64,000 bases of DNA, from contig NW_004624855.1 of NCBI RefSeq assembly GCF_000247695.1, positions 1,798,355 to 1,862,354 on the forward strand, in the 5' to 3' direction. The notes below the pieces were generated by a model. That model saw only the letters and a program-made list of their open reading frames with translations, was not told where the DNA came from and made no database searches. A program made the translations under genes and the position numbers. Below, piece after piece: positions 33,481-44,749 of the stretch (its first letter is position 1; every line of letters begins with the position of its first letter). This DNA comes from Heterocephalus glaber (taxonomy: Eukaryota; Chordata; Mammalia; Rodentia; Bathyergidae).

Positions 33481-36400
33481 TGGGACTTCTCAAGCCCTCA
33501 GTCATTAATTGGGTTGAGTGATAGGGTGGTTCTAGGACTGGGTTTTTCTCTTCCAGTCATCTTGCTGACATGTCTGTGTCCTGGTCACTGAGGAGGATGA
33601 GCCCAGTTCTGCAGTTATGAAAGCACCATTGCTGTAGAAGGGGGCAGATTTTCTAATCCTTAAAGGTGACAGTAATGAACTATGGTAGGGTTCCCTTTCA
33701 CTTTCTCCTTGTCATAGAAGAGAATTTTTTGCGTGATTATATTTGCTTAAGAGGAATTTGAATAAGGAAATAACTCATCAAAATGAGCTAAAAATGTGCT
33801 GTTTGACCCAAAGTCACAGGCCAGCAAGAGGGGCTTGCCACCCTGTCCCTGGCTGCCTGATATATCCTTATATCAGCCTGCACTCTGGAGTCCCATGCTG
33901 CCCTTGACATTAGCTTTAATTTGATTCTCTTCTAGTAGTCTTTTGGGATGAGGGGAAACAACTGTGGAATTTTGGGATCATTGACTTGTCACACTAGAAC
34001 TGGCTATGGAAAGGAGACCAGCCACTCAGGTCTGCCTCCAGCCACCCTGGGCTGTTGACCCTTGACTTGCAGGAATTACAGAGTAAGACAGGAAGTGAGA
34101 GATGAGGTGCACAGAGATGTGCTCAAGAAAGCCCACTTGTTGACAGGTGAGGCTCTCAGAACACAGGGTTATGAGTGATGAACCTTCAAACAGGCCAAAG
34201 AAGCACAGGCCACACGCCTATTCAGGCTTGCAACTCTGCATAGAATCCTGTTCTGTAACTAATGACCTTATACTATATATCCCTATGATCTTCCCTTGTC
34301 TACTTCACACAAAACCCTAAACCCTGCACACACACACACACACACACGGAAAATAAATGAATGTTATGTCTCCAAAATCTTATTTTCATATTTAGGGACT
34401 AAAATAACATTTATATGGTCTGAATAGACGTAAAAACCAAACACATTTGATGTTTTGAAATGTGTTTTTTAAAAAGCTGACTTTAGAATTTCCCATCAAG
34501 CTTCCTGTGATCCCCCACATCAAAAGGATTAAAGATAACAACCACCAGCCCCTCCCCTCTGACAGGCTCTGTCCTGCTCAGGCCCACTCATCTGGAAAGG
34601 AAGCAGATGGACATTTCAATCCAAGAGGAAAACTCTTATTATTTTGTATGCTGATAACAGGTGAAAGTATAATTTTACAAACTTTTAATCTTCAAAGCTC
34701 CTTTGAAGAGATATTTCATCGCCTCCTCAAAGCCATGCATTCTTTGTTTAGTATTTGATGAGGATTATATCCTGTGCAAGTAGATGAGGCTTTGGTTGTT
34801 TAAGAAAATTCAGTTCTGAGGATCATATTCCTTGTGGAATTCCAGCTAATTTTGGCTTTCACTACTACAAAGTCTGTAAACAGTTTTGAAGTACCTTTCT
34901 AGGGGGACACAAAACTTTTTTTCTATTTGGAAACAATTAGTTTACAACACTTCTGTCCCTTAGGGATGGAGCTTCTGCTGTGTCTGACATTATTAAGGTG
35001 CTGGAAACACAAGACTGGGTCTCTTTCTAGGAACCCGCTGGGTCCCTCTCTGGGAATTCACTGGCTCCTGGATAATTCCAGCATGTTTCCACAAATTCTG
35101 TGATAGAGGTACGCACAAGAAAGTGCTATTCTCTTTTTCCTTTTTCCCTAATAGGCAATAATGGAAATAAGGTTTTTTTAAAAAAAAATCTAATCCTTAA
35201 AATTAATGAAAATTTCCCAGATAAAAATCATTTATTTTTTAATCTATGAACTGAATTTTATTCAAGTCCCTCCTTCAACCCAATTCCCAAATATGGGAGC
35301 ACAGCTCCCTAATCTCACTTTCCTGAGAGGGTCCTTTGTCATCACATGCACTGTTCATTTTGAGGGATTTTTCTCAAAGGGTATTTTGTGAAGGGGCAAG
35401 CTCCTGCATGTGCACAAGTGTTTTCAAAAAGAGAACAGTAAGAAGGAAGAAAAGAGGAAAACATGTTTTAAGATAAATATTTATCCCTGTGAAATTACTT
35501 TTAAAAATGTCACCCCATTGAAGACATGTGAAACTGGGGAAAGATCCTTTCCACCATCCAATAAAAGTTACCAATAGGCACATTTTTAATTTAACAATAA
35601 TGACCTTGTGTCCTGTTCCACAGAAAATTCCAAGGTGAAGCTTTCATGGTAATGACCAATGGAGTTATTTGGTGATGTGTCTGTTACAAAGTGATACCAT
35701 AGAAATTACTGCAATTGATGTGACTCACCATCATCTGTCAGCAAACCTAAGTGTGAATCTAGGTGTCATTTTTTTCTGCCTCTCTCTCTAGAGACATTCT
35801 GTCTAAAAGAAGATATATTTTTATTTTTGTTACATATGACTTCTCATTTATATATGAATCCCTCCCAATATTATTAGTAAGAAAACATATTGACTCAAAA
35901 TGATATATCAATGGATATTACTAAAAAATTTATATTTCATAAAAATTTAGTTATCTCTAGATTTTGAAAGTCATTCATACAGCTAATTTATCATGAGAAC
36001 CTTTGTCCAAAGATTATCTTAGCCTAAACTATCTTAGAATATTGTATATATTGGATTTAGTCTTGTCCTTATTATGGAGAAACTATTATTAAAGTATGTA
36101 CCAATATATGATGCATTTAAATTTTTTTTAAAAAGGAAAAGGTTTTTTATATACATGTTAAAAATGCAAATTAGTAGGGCTTCCATTTGTTTTTGTTTTG
36201 CTTAGCACCAAAGGCAGATAAGTAAATCAGAGAATTCAAACATGAAGTTACCTTGTACATTAAAATATCCTCAGACTTGAATACTGTACACCATCTGTCA
36301 TCTAGTGTTACCTCTTCCTTTCTATTTGAGGCATCAGTGGGCTTTGTCTGGGTTCATGTGGTAGGAGTGGGGGAGAAGGCAGGTGTTCTCAACTTGGCTT

Positions 36401-37058
36401 CAGTTTTCTATAGTAGTAAAAGCCACAGGAATTAAAACTGATGTTATAGGACAATGGTGCTGTCATCTGTGCATTGCATTTTCTATTATCCTTGGTCTGA
36501 CTGTTTACTAGAAATACCAGCTTTCCATAGCCTTAAGACAGTGAGAATGCCGTATGTGGTGTACATCCAGAAACTGTTGCAGTGCCCTGTAGGGCATCCT
36601 AGCTGTTGTCCTAAATTGAGATGACAGTGTTGCTCATATTAAATTGCCTTCTCGCTTGACTTGGCATGCTGGGATCCATATCTATTAATGCAGGAGTGTC
36701 CAAATGTCCTGCTAGGAAAGCAATTTGTTCCTCAGTAGGGCGTTGGGGAAGCAGCTGGTCTAGGAAGCCATCAGAGGTGATGTTAGGGGCAAGTTGTGTT
36801 TTTCTCGGTTTAATGGAAAATCTTACTGATCCGTCACCCTACTTGTCCTCAGCTCTTGTCAACAAGGCAGCACATATCCATCAACCCTCTCCTCTACCTC
36901 CCCTAGCCTGTCATCACTCTCTTGGGGAGGGGGTAGCTCTTCATATGGCCTGAGCTTGAGAATAGACATTCTGACAACAACAAACACATTATTAATGGAT
37001 TTTCTAATGCCCTGGAGAGGCAGCACAATTTGGCAGCATTCAGTTAAATATCACATTT
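33481..37058. other. Intronic stretch, mostly unrecognised
   Basis: Only the (CA)n at 34327-34347 stands out. No gene or clear interspersed repeat. Confidence 0.5.
34327..34347. repeat. (CA)n microsatellite
   Basis: About ten CA units, preceded by aaccctaaaccctg. Confidence 0.95.
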
Positions 37059-37111
37059 AAAACCAACTCAGCCAAGTTCGATCCCCGGTACCAAAAAAAA
37101 CCCAACTCAGC
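37059..37111 (+). repeat. Extremely 5'-truncated ID SINE with target duplication
   Basis: Only the last ~20 bases of the ID (caagttcgatccccggtacc) and a short A run remain, at 37073-37097. The flanks aaaaccaactcagc (37059-37072) and aaacccaactcagc (37098-37111) differ by one base, so the truncation happened at insertion. Confidence 0.88.
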
Positions 37112-38696
37112 TTTTCAGAAAAACTCCCCAAGGAGAACATTATATGCACATGCCATATCAGTACTTGCTATCCACATCTCTCCTGCCTTACTTTTCAGCT
37201 CCAAGACTGCTTTGTCCTGAATGAAGTTCATCAAATTCAAGATACTCACTTTGTACACCTGTTCTGATGACTGTATGTTCTGTGACTCCTTCCTGCCAGA
37301 ATATCAAGAACAATGATTGAGCACCAAGTTCACATCCATCATGGGCTCAGGAGGCTTGTCTTGAAGCAATCTAATGAGCATGAAATATTCATACAGCCTC
37401 TCGTGGGAAGGATTGTATGACTCTAGTGACCAAACTAAGAGGCATAGTAATCCAAAGATGAAACTTTGGACTCCAAAGTGGGCCATGGCTGAAGACTAGC
37501 CAGACACTCCCTGACCATCACAGCTTCCCATTTTAGTAATGTATATAATAAAGTGTTGCTGCTCTAACATTCATTGGGGAATTCAGGATACCTTAAAATA
37601 TGGCCATGATGCTTGTGCTAAGCTCATGTCAGAGGTAGTGTCTCATCTTTTTGAAGGCAGAGTTTATTCAGGCCTTTGTTCAAATATTAAAATGGCATGT
37701 TTAATTCTCAAGAAGAAAGCAAGCTTCCCCAGGGCAACCACCAGGTCTTTAATGCACTATGCTATGCAATTGAATTCCAGTATGATTTTTATGGGAATTT
37801 ATTACAAAGAGCTTTCTATCCTAGTTTCATCTTGCTCTTGGTAATTTGTCAGCCCTGCAAAGATGGATCAGTAACAAATTCTTTGAAATGGAAAGCATCT
37901 TCTCCCAGAATGAAAAATGAATATATTTAGACAAATGAATAATAAGTTGCTTGTGTAGGGCCACTGTCTATCATTCCCGTATTCATCACTTTATTACTAA
38001 CTAGGGGTTCCCTGCCTTATTAACCCAATCTAAGACTCACCCCAGCTCTGACACTGTCTATGAGGACCATTCCTTGTAGCTCTCTTGTAACTTTAAGATG
38101 GCAGAAGACAAACTTATTCAGCCCAAGATTTCATAAAAGGACTCAAATATAGGAGGAGAGACCCTTAAACACAAGTCTGTTCATGATGATGGCCCATAAC
38201 TTTTTTTATCTAACTAAGCCTTGCAGTTAATTTCAACAAGTATTGTTGGGTACTGACCCTGTATCAGATGCTAGGTAAGCATCATGATACAGATAGGCAT
38301 ATGAGGAGTTTCTTTAATCTGTATATAAAATGTCTTTACATTCTGTGTTAGAAGACCAATGTTCTTATAAGTCAATTTTACTGATAAATATTTGATTCTT
38401 CTTTTAGGGTATTTTGAAGAACCATCAGTAAATTCATGAGCATGCTTTCAAAGATATTATCCAAGTGATCAATTAAGTGACAGCATTAACACTTCAGAAA
38501 ATCTTTAGCCATACTTTTCTCTGTTGATATTTAGCTGTTAACTACTAACCTTTGATTATGGCTCAGTTTTCTTCCTCCTCATAGAATATTCCAGAACAAG
38601 GAATTAATTTTTTTATTAGATCTGAGTGTGTAGAAAAGCAAAGAATGTGAAGAAAGTTCAAAAGAGTTTCAATCTATCATTAAAAATATATCATTG
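37112..38696. other. Intronic stretch with nothing recognised
   Basis: No gene or named repeat. Confidence 0.5.
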
Positions 38697-38701
38697 AAGA
38701 C

Positions 38702-39091
38702 TGTTATCATTTAGGTCTCAAATGGCCCCCCAGTCTCATGTGTTTGGAAGGTGATTGGATCATGGGGATTGGAATTCATGGATTCATGCATGGAATGGTG
38801 TGCTGAATATGCTGAATGTCCTTTTAGGAGGTGGAGCCTGGTTGGAGGGGGTCCCTGAGGGTGTGACCTGAAAGGGCATAGTCTTGTCCTTGCTTTTCCC
38901 TTCTCTCTGTTTCCTGGGTGCCATTGGGATGAGCAGGTGTTCTCTGCCCAGGCCTTTTCATCATGCCATTTCCACCTTGGAACCAGCCAACTTTGGACTG
39001 AACCCATGGGAAACAATGAACCAAATAAACCCGTCCTTTAAATTGTAGGTTACAGGTATTTTGTCCCAAAGCCGAAAAGGTGATGAATACA
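38702..39091 (+). mobile_element. Solo MaLR LTR, sense to PRKN, with perfect 5-bp duplication
   Basis: Starts tgttatcatttaggtctcaa, contains 'gtctcatgtgtttggaaggt', 'aggaggtggagcctggttgg', 'cctttt...catcatgccattt' and 'tggactgaacccatgggaaa', then aataaa at 39024-39029, ending aca at 39091. This is the ORR1/MST-like MaLR layout. Flanks aagac at 38697-38701 and 39092-39096 are identical. No internal region. Confidence 0.9.
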
Positions 39092-39135
39092 AAGACTCCT
39101 AGATAATGGTTGTTTGTTAACTGTGCAGCTGCCTG

Positions 39136-39153
39136 CAGCAGCAGCAGCAGCAG
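39136..39153. repeat. (CAG)6
   Basis: Six uninterrupted CAG triplets ending before cat. Intronic. Confidence 0.95.
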
Positions 39154-41090
39154 CATGCCAGGCATCAATTCTGATTGGTGAGATCATTATTTGGCAAAGC
39201 TTTTACTCAGGCTACCTGCTCCCTTGCCCACGTCCTCTTTTGACATTGCCTGCTACTCATCTTTAGAAAAAAGTTAAATCACTTTAGGTGATTTTTCTCT
39301 TTACTGAATTCCTTCTAATTGTAACTAAAATCCTGCTTTCTTCAAGGTAGTTTCAAATTGATTGATGTGACATCCTTATTCATGAGTGTGGGAAAGAAAA
39401 GAGGACAGAGAATTGTGTTGAAAGCCTCCATTCTGTTTGCTCTGGATTCTTCAAGGTGCTGTAAGAATGGGATCATCCACAAATGGTGATTAAAATTAAA
39501 AATTATCTTACCCTGCACATAAGCAGAAACTTTCCAAGCACACCAGGAGGACTCATCTTTTGTAAATTATGCAGGAACATATAAAAGATAAGCATATATC
39601 CTTTTTTATAAGACCACGTACCTCTAGTGATACCCTCATAAACTTCTCATCACACCTGCCTGTCCTAACTGTCAGGCCTGGACGTCTTGTCTGGGGGGGT
39701 CCACACAGCTGGATCTAATCATGCTTAATCCACCCCAGTCCTTCACCATATGCCTTCATTCTGGGCCTTTCAGACCTTCCAAGAAGTCAAATAATCAGCC
39801 TTAGTAGATAAGTAGGAGAAGCTTGAAAGATAAGCTCAGTGCCTTTCCTTCTGAGTATGTATGTCTGCATTTTAGTAAAGATTTCTATCTGTTTATCACC
39901 ACTCAGAGAAATCTCAGTGTATTATTTTGGATGAGAAATGGAGATGCCCCTATAAATAGGCTGATAGGAGGTAATTAAGGAGAGATAGGAATTGAAGGCA
40001 AGGGCTGAACATTACCATACAGATGTTCCCAAGGTGCCCATGACCACCCTCCTCTCTTCCCTTCTTCTTCACATCATGGAAAGGCAAAGGCTTCCTCAGG
40101 TTCTTCACTGCCAATGTGTACTTCCTCCCTCAGTCTGTGGTTCCAAAACAGAAGGGTCTGTGTCGTGTGTTCTAGAATTGATAGCATTATAAATGTTTAT
40201 GCTTTCTGCTTCCAGCCTTGAAAGTAGATGTTTGTTGCTTACCTGCATCTGGCTATGAGTGCAATTTTCTTGGAGTGCAGGGCACTGGGTGGACAGGAGG
40301 CATCTCGCACTCAGCATCCCTTCTAACAGTGGCAGTGTGAGAGCATCTCTCCATTCAGCTCAGTTTGACCAGTATTCACCAGGTGCCTGCTCTAGGCTGT
40401 GCTGCAGATAGATGGCTAAAAAGGAATGGAAGGTTGAGGAGATGCAGGATGGCCCCCCAGAAGAATGGTATACATGGGAACTTGCAGTGGGCACCAGCAG
40501 AAGGGCTCAACTAAGCTGGTGCTGGGCTCATGTTGGCATGAGGAGGACGTACTAGTGTCAGTGAACCAATTGTGGCCCAAGACCACAAGACTCGGCAAGG
40601 GTAGATGTGAGACCTGGCCTGTGCTCGGTTCTCCCCTCACCCAGAGCACTCTGTCTGCACAGCTGGGGGTAAGGGGTGGCACTCACACCACCTTAACCCA
40701 CACTGAGCTTCCTGTCTTTCAGTTGAGGTCACATGCCACAGGTTTCTGAGCCCTTCTCCTGCCTTCCTGCCACAAGGCTCTTCATTCTCTTAGCAGCTGT
40801 GTGAGGACCCCACTGGCAGCAGGGATGGGCATCCTTAGAGTTTCAGGGCTGTGATCACAGTCATGTTTCCTGTGTTGTCCTCCATACTCCTGTCCCTGAG
40901 TCACTCTCCGGCTGCAAGTGAGGGAAATATAAGTAGCTCCAAGAGGCCCAGGCCAGGGGCTTCAGCTAAGGTGTCGGGAGCTCCAGATTCATACACAGTC
41001 TTCTAGAAGCCAAATCCCCCTCCACTTTGAACCCACAGGTCTTCCAAACTTCTGCTAACTTAGGTCTCCCAAGAAATATCATAGGTCCTC
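39154..41090. other. Intronic stretch with nothing recognised
   Basis: 40440-41000 is more GC-rich than average but shows no exon-like structure. Confidence 0.5.
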
Positions 41091-41094
41091 TTGA

Positions 41095-41295
41095 TTTTAT
41101 TTATGTTTTGCTTTTTATTCTCAAATCAAAGTAAATAGACAAGTTGTGAAGAATAACACAGGAAGGTCCCCACAACCTCGTACCCACTCTCCTCCAGTGG
41201 TTACCTCTTATATAACTAGAGAACAAGGTCAAAACCAGGAAATTGCCTTGTTACAACTTATTTGTAAAATTCTGTGCCATCTTATCCCATGTAGG
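41095..41295 (-). mobile_element. Ancient L1M 3' fragment
   Basis: 'agaataacacaggaaggtcc', 'ccacaacctcgtacccactc', 'ccagtggttacctcttatat', 'aaaaccaggaaattgccttg' and 'atcttatcccatgtaggg' match the reverse of an old L1 3' region. Confidence 0.75.
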
Positions 41296-41492
41296 GATAA
41301 GACCTTAACTCTTAATTTCACTTTATGTCTGCATGACTGAATTCTTAGCAAAGCAGAATCCCAGGAAACCAAAAGATTCAGTGGTTTTGATGTACTGTGT
41401 TGTTAACATATGATGAACCAAATTCAGCAATTCTGCATTGACTGCTCCCACATCTATGAAGATTGGTCAGCATGAACAAACCTAAATAGATA

Positions 41493-41800
41493 TGAGGGGT
41501 GATCAAAGAATACTGTAAATGTTTAAATTTTTAAAAATATTCCACTTGCTTTGAACATACTTATCCCATCATTCTTGCCACTTTCTGAAGCAGTTCTGGA
41601 AATCTTTGTGAGTGTCTTTATGAGGGTGACAAAAAGTATGGTGAGTGCTGCTGCCGAATGTCACTCAACAGAAAGGCAGACTTGTAAAAATACTATGGTG
41701 TGTCCTTGTGCACCTCATTTACCAGATCTGCATGCAACTTCTGGCTGTTCTCCAAATTTAAAGTGCCATGAAAGGTGAACATTTCGAATTGTCTTATCAA
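41493..41800 (+). mobile_element. Mariner-type DNA transposon remnant, 5' arm plus transposase tail
   Basis: Starts tgaggggtgatcaaa right after a TA dinucleotide. It shares, in order, 'atgtttaaatttttaaaaat', 'gccactttctgaag', 'gagtgtctttatgagggtga' and 'gaaaggcagacttgtaaaa' with the element at 55749. Near 41717-41757 a decayed mariner-type SPDLAPCDFW motif is visible. About 45 bases of the 5' arm are missing compared with 55749, and no 3' arm was found. Confidence 0.75.
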
Positions 41801-42320
41801 ATGCTGCCCAAATAGATTCACCCTTATTCATTACAAAATCTTGCTGGAAAATATGCTGCCCAGTAAAAGCAGACACTTGTCATTTTGCTGCCATGTTGCT
41901 GAGAGACTTACTTGTTTTGTATTGGGCTTCCCCGAAACAGACAATTATGAAACCTGTTTCCTCCATGATCACTCAAATTAAAATCAACACTATTGCTATT
42001 TAATAATACTTTTTTTCACTACTCAGGAAAAAAATAATTATTAAGCCTGTTCATTAAACATGACTTTTTAAAGTGATACATATAACAAGAAATAACTTAC
42101 TGAAGGCATCGGTGCTATTTTCCTCATAAATGAATTCAATGAAATGACAGCTTATTCAAGAGTCCTGTTGTTACACTTCTCTTCTTAAAGTCACACCTCT
42201 GAAACACTAGCACAACCTGGTTTCATGTTCTCACATTGTGCAGAGAAAGCAACATGAGTTGAGCACTGCATTAGCAGGACCACAGTGAAGCTTCTTAAAG
42301 CTGGTTTGTTGGTAGTTTTT

Positions 42321-42402
42321 TGGGGGGGGGTACCAGAGATCAAACTCAGGACCTTGCACTTGCGAGGCAGGCGCTGGAACCACTGAGCTAAATCCCCGGC
42401 CC
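42321..42402 (-). repeat. ID-type SINE with G run in the tail
   Basis: After a T run comes gggggggg, then taccagagatcaaactcagg and accactgagctaaatccccg. Flanks tggtagttttt (42310-42320) and tggtaattttt (42406-42416) differ by one base. Confidence 0.93.
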
Positions 42403-42419
42403 TGATGGTAATTTTTAAT

Positions 42420-44560
42420 AATTACTGGTTATTGAGATAAGTCACATAAGGTGACTGATCATCGCAGAAAGAAAAAATTACATTGCCAAAGATTATCATG
42501 TTATTAACTTTTTCAGTGCATATGTAAAACACCATTAGCTCTCTTTTCTTTAAATATCTTTCTATACCATGTGTTGTGCTGCAACATTGGAGATTTCCAT
42601 TGGTCAAAGTCCCATTAGAAGAACCTCAAAGCTCTTTGAGGTAAAGGATCACCAGTTAAGAAGTAGATGCCATCAGGTTTATCAATAGCTGACTGTAGAA
42701 GTCTAGGACCCCTGAGAATGGCAGTTTACTTTTCTAATTTCATCTTCATTCAATACTTAAATTAGTGCAAGAGAGGATTTGCTTTAGTTGTTATGGTAGT
42801 ATAATGAAATACTGCTTGAAACGAAATAATACCATTTACTCTTCATTGTAATGAATCTCCTTTAAATGTTGAAATCCAATTTCTCATGGCTTAAGCAACC
42901 CAAAATTAAATGCCTGAAAAATAAGAATCATTTCTAAAGGCAATATAGTCACAGAAGAACAAACCACACAAAATTACACTTAAGAAAATAACTAAAAATG
43001 TATGCACACAGAAGTCCAGAATAAAGATAATTTATCAGGTTAATATGGTGATATTATAGGGCAGTTTTCTTCCTTTTATTTTAAAAGTTTGGTAATTCTT
43101 ATAATTTTTAAGCATTAATATTTCTTTATAATATAAGAGGAAAACAGATAGTTGGTACTTATGTCTCTTGTCTATACCATGCATGTAAAAGATGTTCTAT
43201 AAATACAGCTGGGTGGAGGTATAACAATAAAAAATGGGAAAAATGGGTGGAGTCAATTTAAACTTTAGTGGCACAATTTAGAAATTGTGTGAGACATGTT
43301 GCACATTGCACATTTGCTTAATACTTTTTCTAAGGAAATAAGACATGTATGGAATTGCTTCTCTGCTTCTTATAAAGGTGATACTCCCCCCCCACCCCCA
43401 TCCCTTTTTCACTGCCATGTGGGCTTTTTCCCACTTCAAAGTTTAGACCTGCTTCAGACTATGGGATGCTCTAGGCCTTGGGGCAAGGGAAGCTGAGGAG
43501 CTACATGGCAGCCCCAACAGCAGTGCTGAGAAACTTGCTCCTGAGGAGCTTGCTGAGGCCCTGGCCTGTCCCTAGTTGTCCTGTGACCACAACCTTCCCA
43601 CTCTCCAGTTCCCATGGTAACAAATTTCTTTTCCAATCCCTAGTGGCTGGGTCCTTTTTCCCAAACTCATTCTTTCCAAAATGGAGCCAGAGGTTCCAGC
43701 CCCGAAGTATCAGACAGTCCGGCCACCAGGCTGGTCTCTCCCTCACTATACCACCTGGGTCAGTGATACAGATCCTTGAACTCCTCTTGCTTTTCCCATC
43801 TTTGTCCCTTGCACTTGGTTCTGCTCAAGTTCACCCTCAAAATGGCTAAGCCTGGTATTATTCTGTTTTCAAATTTTCCCTCTTTATCCTTTTATCATAA
43901 TACCTCTCATTCTCCAAACTAAAATTTTGCTCTCCCAAAAACTATTCGGAGTTCGAATCCCAGACTTCAGTGGTTTGAAACCTTGTCCTGCAGCCCAGGC
44001 CCCATGTAACTGTCTGTCAAGATGATGACAACCATATTCACACCTGATCAATATATGAACAAGGAGCCTAAAGAGTCAGCCTAGATCAATAAGTACCTCT
44101 CATCTGCAGAAGCCTGAGAAAGGAAGTTCTCCCTTTGGTTTTTATTCTAATTTTTTCCATTGATCCACTTATTGATTCTTTCATTTTTTTCAAGGAGTTA
44201 TTTATTCACAATTACTGAGATGCTAATTATGCCACATAATGGAATTACAATAAAACAAATCTCTGCTTTTGAGATCATAGTTCCTGGAATCTTCTTCTTC
44301 CAGAAGTAAAATAAAGCTGTTATGAGTTGCATCAGTGTATACCACAAGTGGCCAAGATGATCAACGATGCTCCACAGACTCCAACACAAATCCTATGGAG
44401 GAGGAGGGAGTGAGGAACAGCTTACAGGATGATAGGAAGAGCTCGGTTGCAGCCTGGGGAGAAGCACAGGGATCCTCAGAGTTAGGCTGGAGCCAGTGAG
44501 TAGATGGGCATTCTCAAATGTGGGGCAATTGTATCCTTCTTCTTTGGGTAATAACTGTTG
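42420..44560. other. Intronic stretch with nothing recognised
   Basis: 43380-43850 is GC-richer and open on both strands over 80-123 codons but without any motif. Otherwise AT-rich. Confidence 0.5.
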
Positions 44561-44564
44561 AAAT

Positions 44565-44745
44565 TTTGGCCCTTACATAATGACTAATTTTTCATAGACT
44601 TTAATGATTTATAAAATGCTAGTACATCTGTTATCTCAACTAGTCCTCTCTACAACATTATTTTCTGTCACCATTTTAGTCGGGAAGAAACAAAAGGTGA
44701 GTTGGCCCAGTTTCCAGAGATAGATCTAGAAGCTAAACCCAGGTC
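44565..44745 (-). repeat. MIR SINE
   Basis: The reverse MIR order is visible: 'tctgttatctcaactagtcc', 'tctgtcaccattttagtcgg', 'gttggcccagtttcc', 'agaagctaaacccaggtctc'. Confidence 0.65.
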
Positions 44746-44749
44746 TCAT

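Noticed and set aside
34311..34324. Telomere-like aaccctaaaccct
   Set aside because: Two units only, and not the vertebrate TTAGGG form. It adjoins a CA microsatellite.
39136..39153. (CAG)6 as a possible expansion locus
   Set aside because: Six units is short and the site is intronic. There is no sign of instability.
43478..43849. 123-codon sense frame with an overlapping antisense frame
   Set aside because: Both strands are open in a GC-rich patch. No family features.
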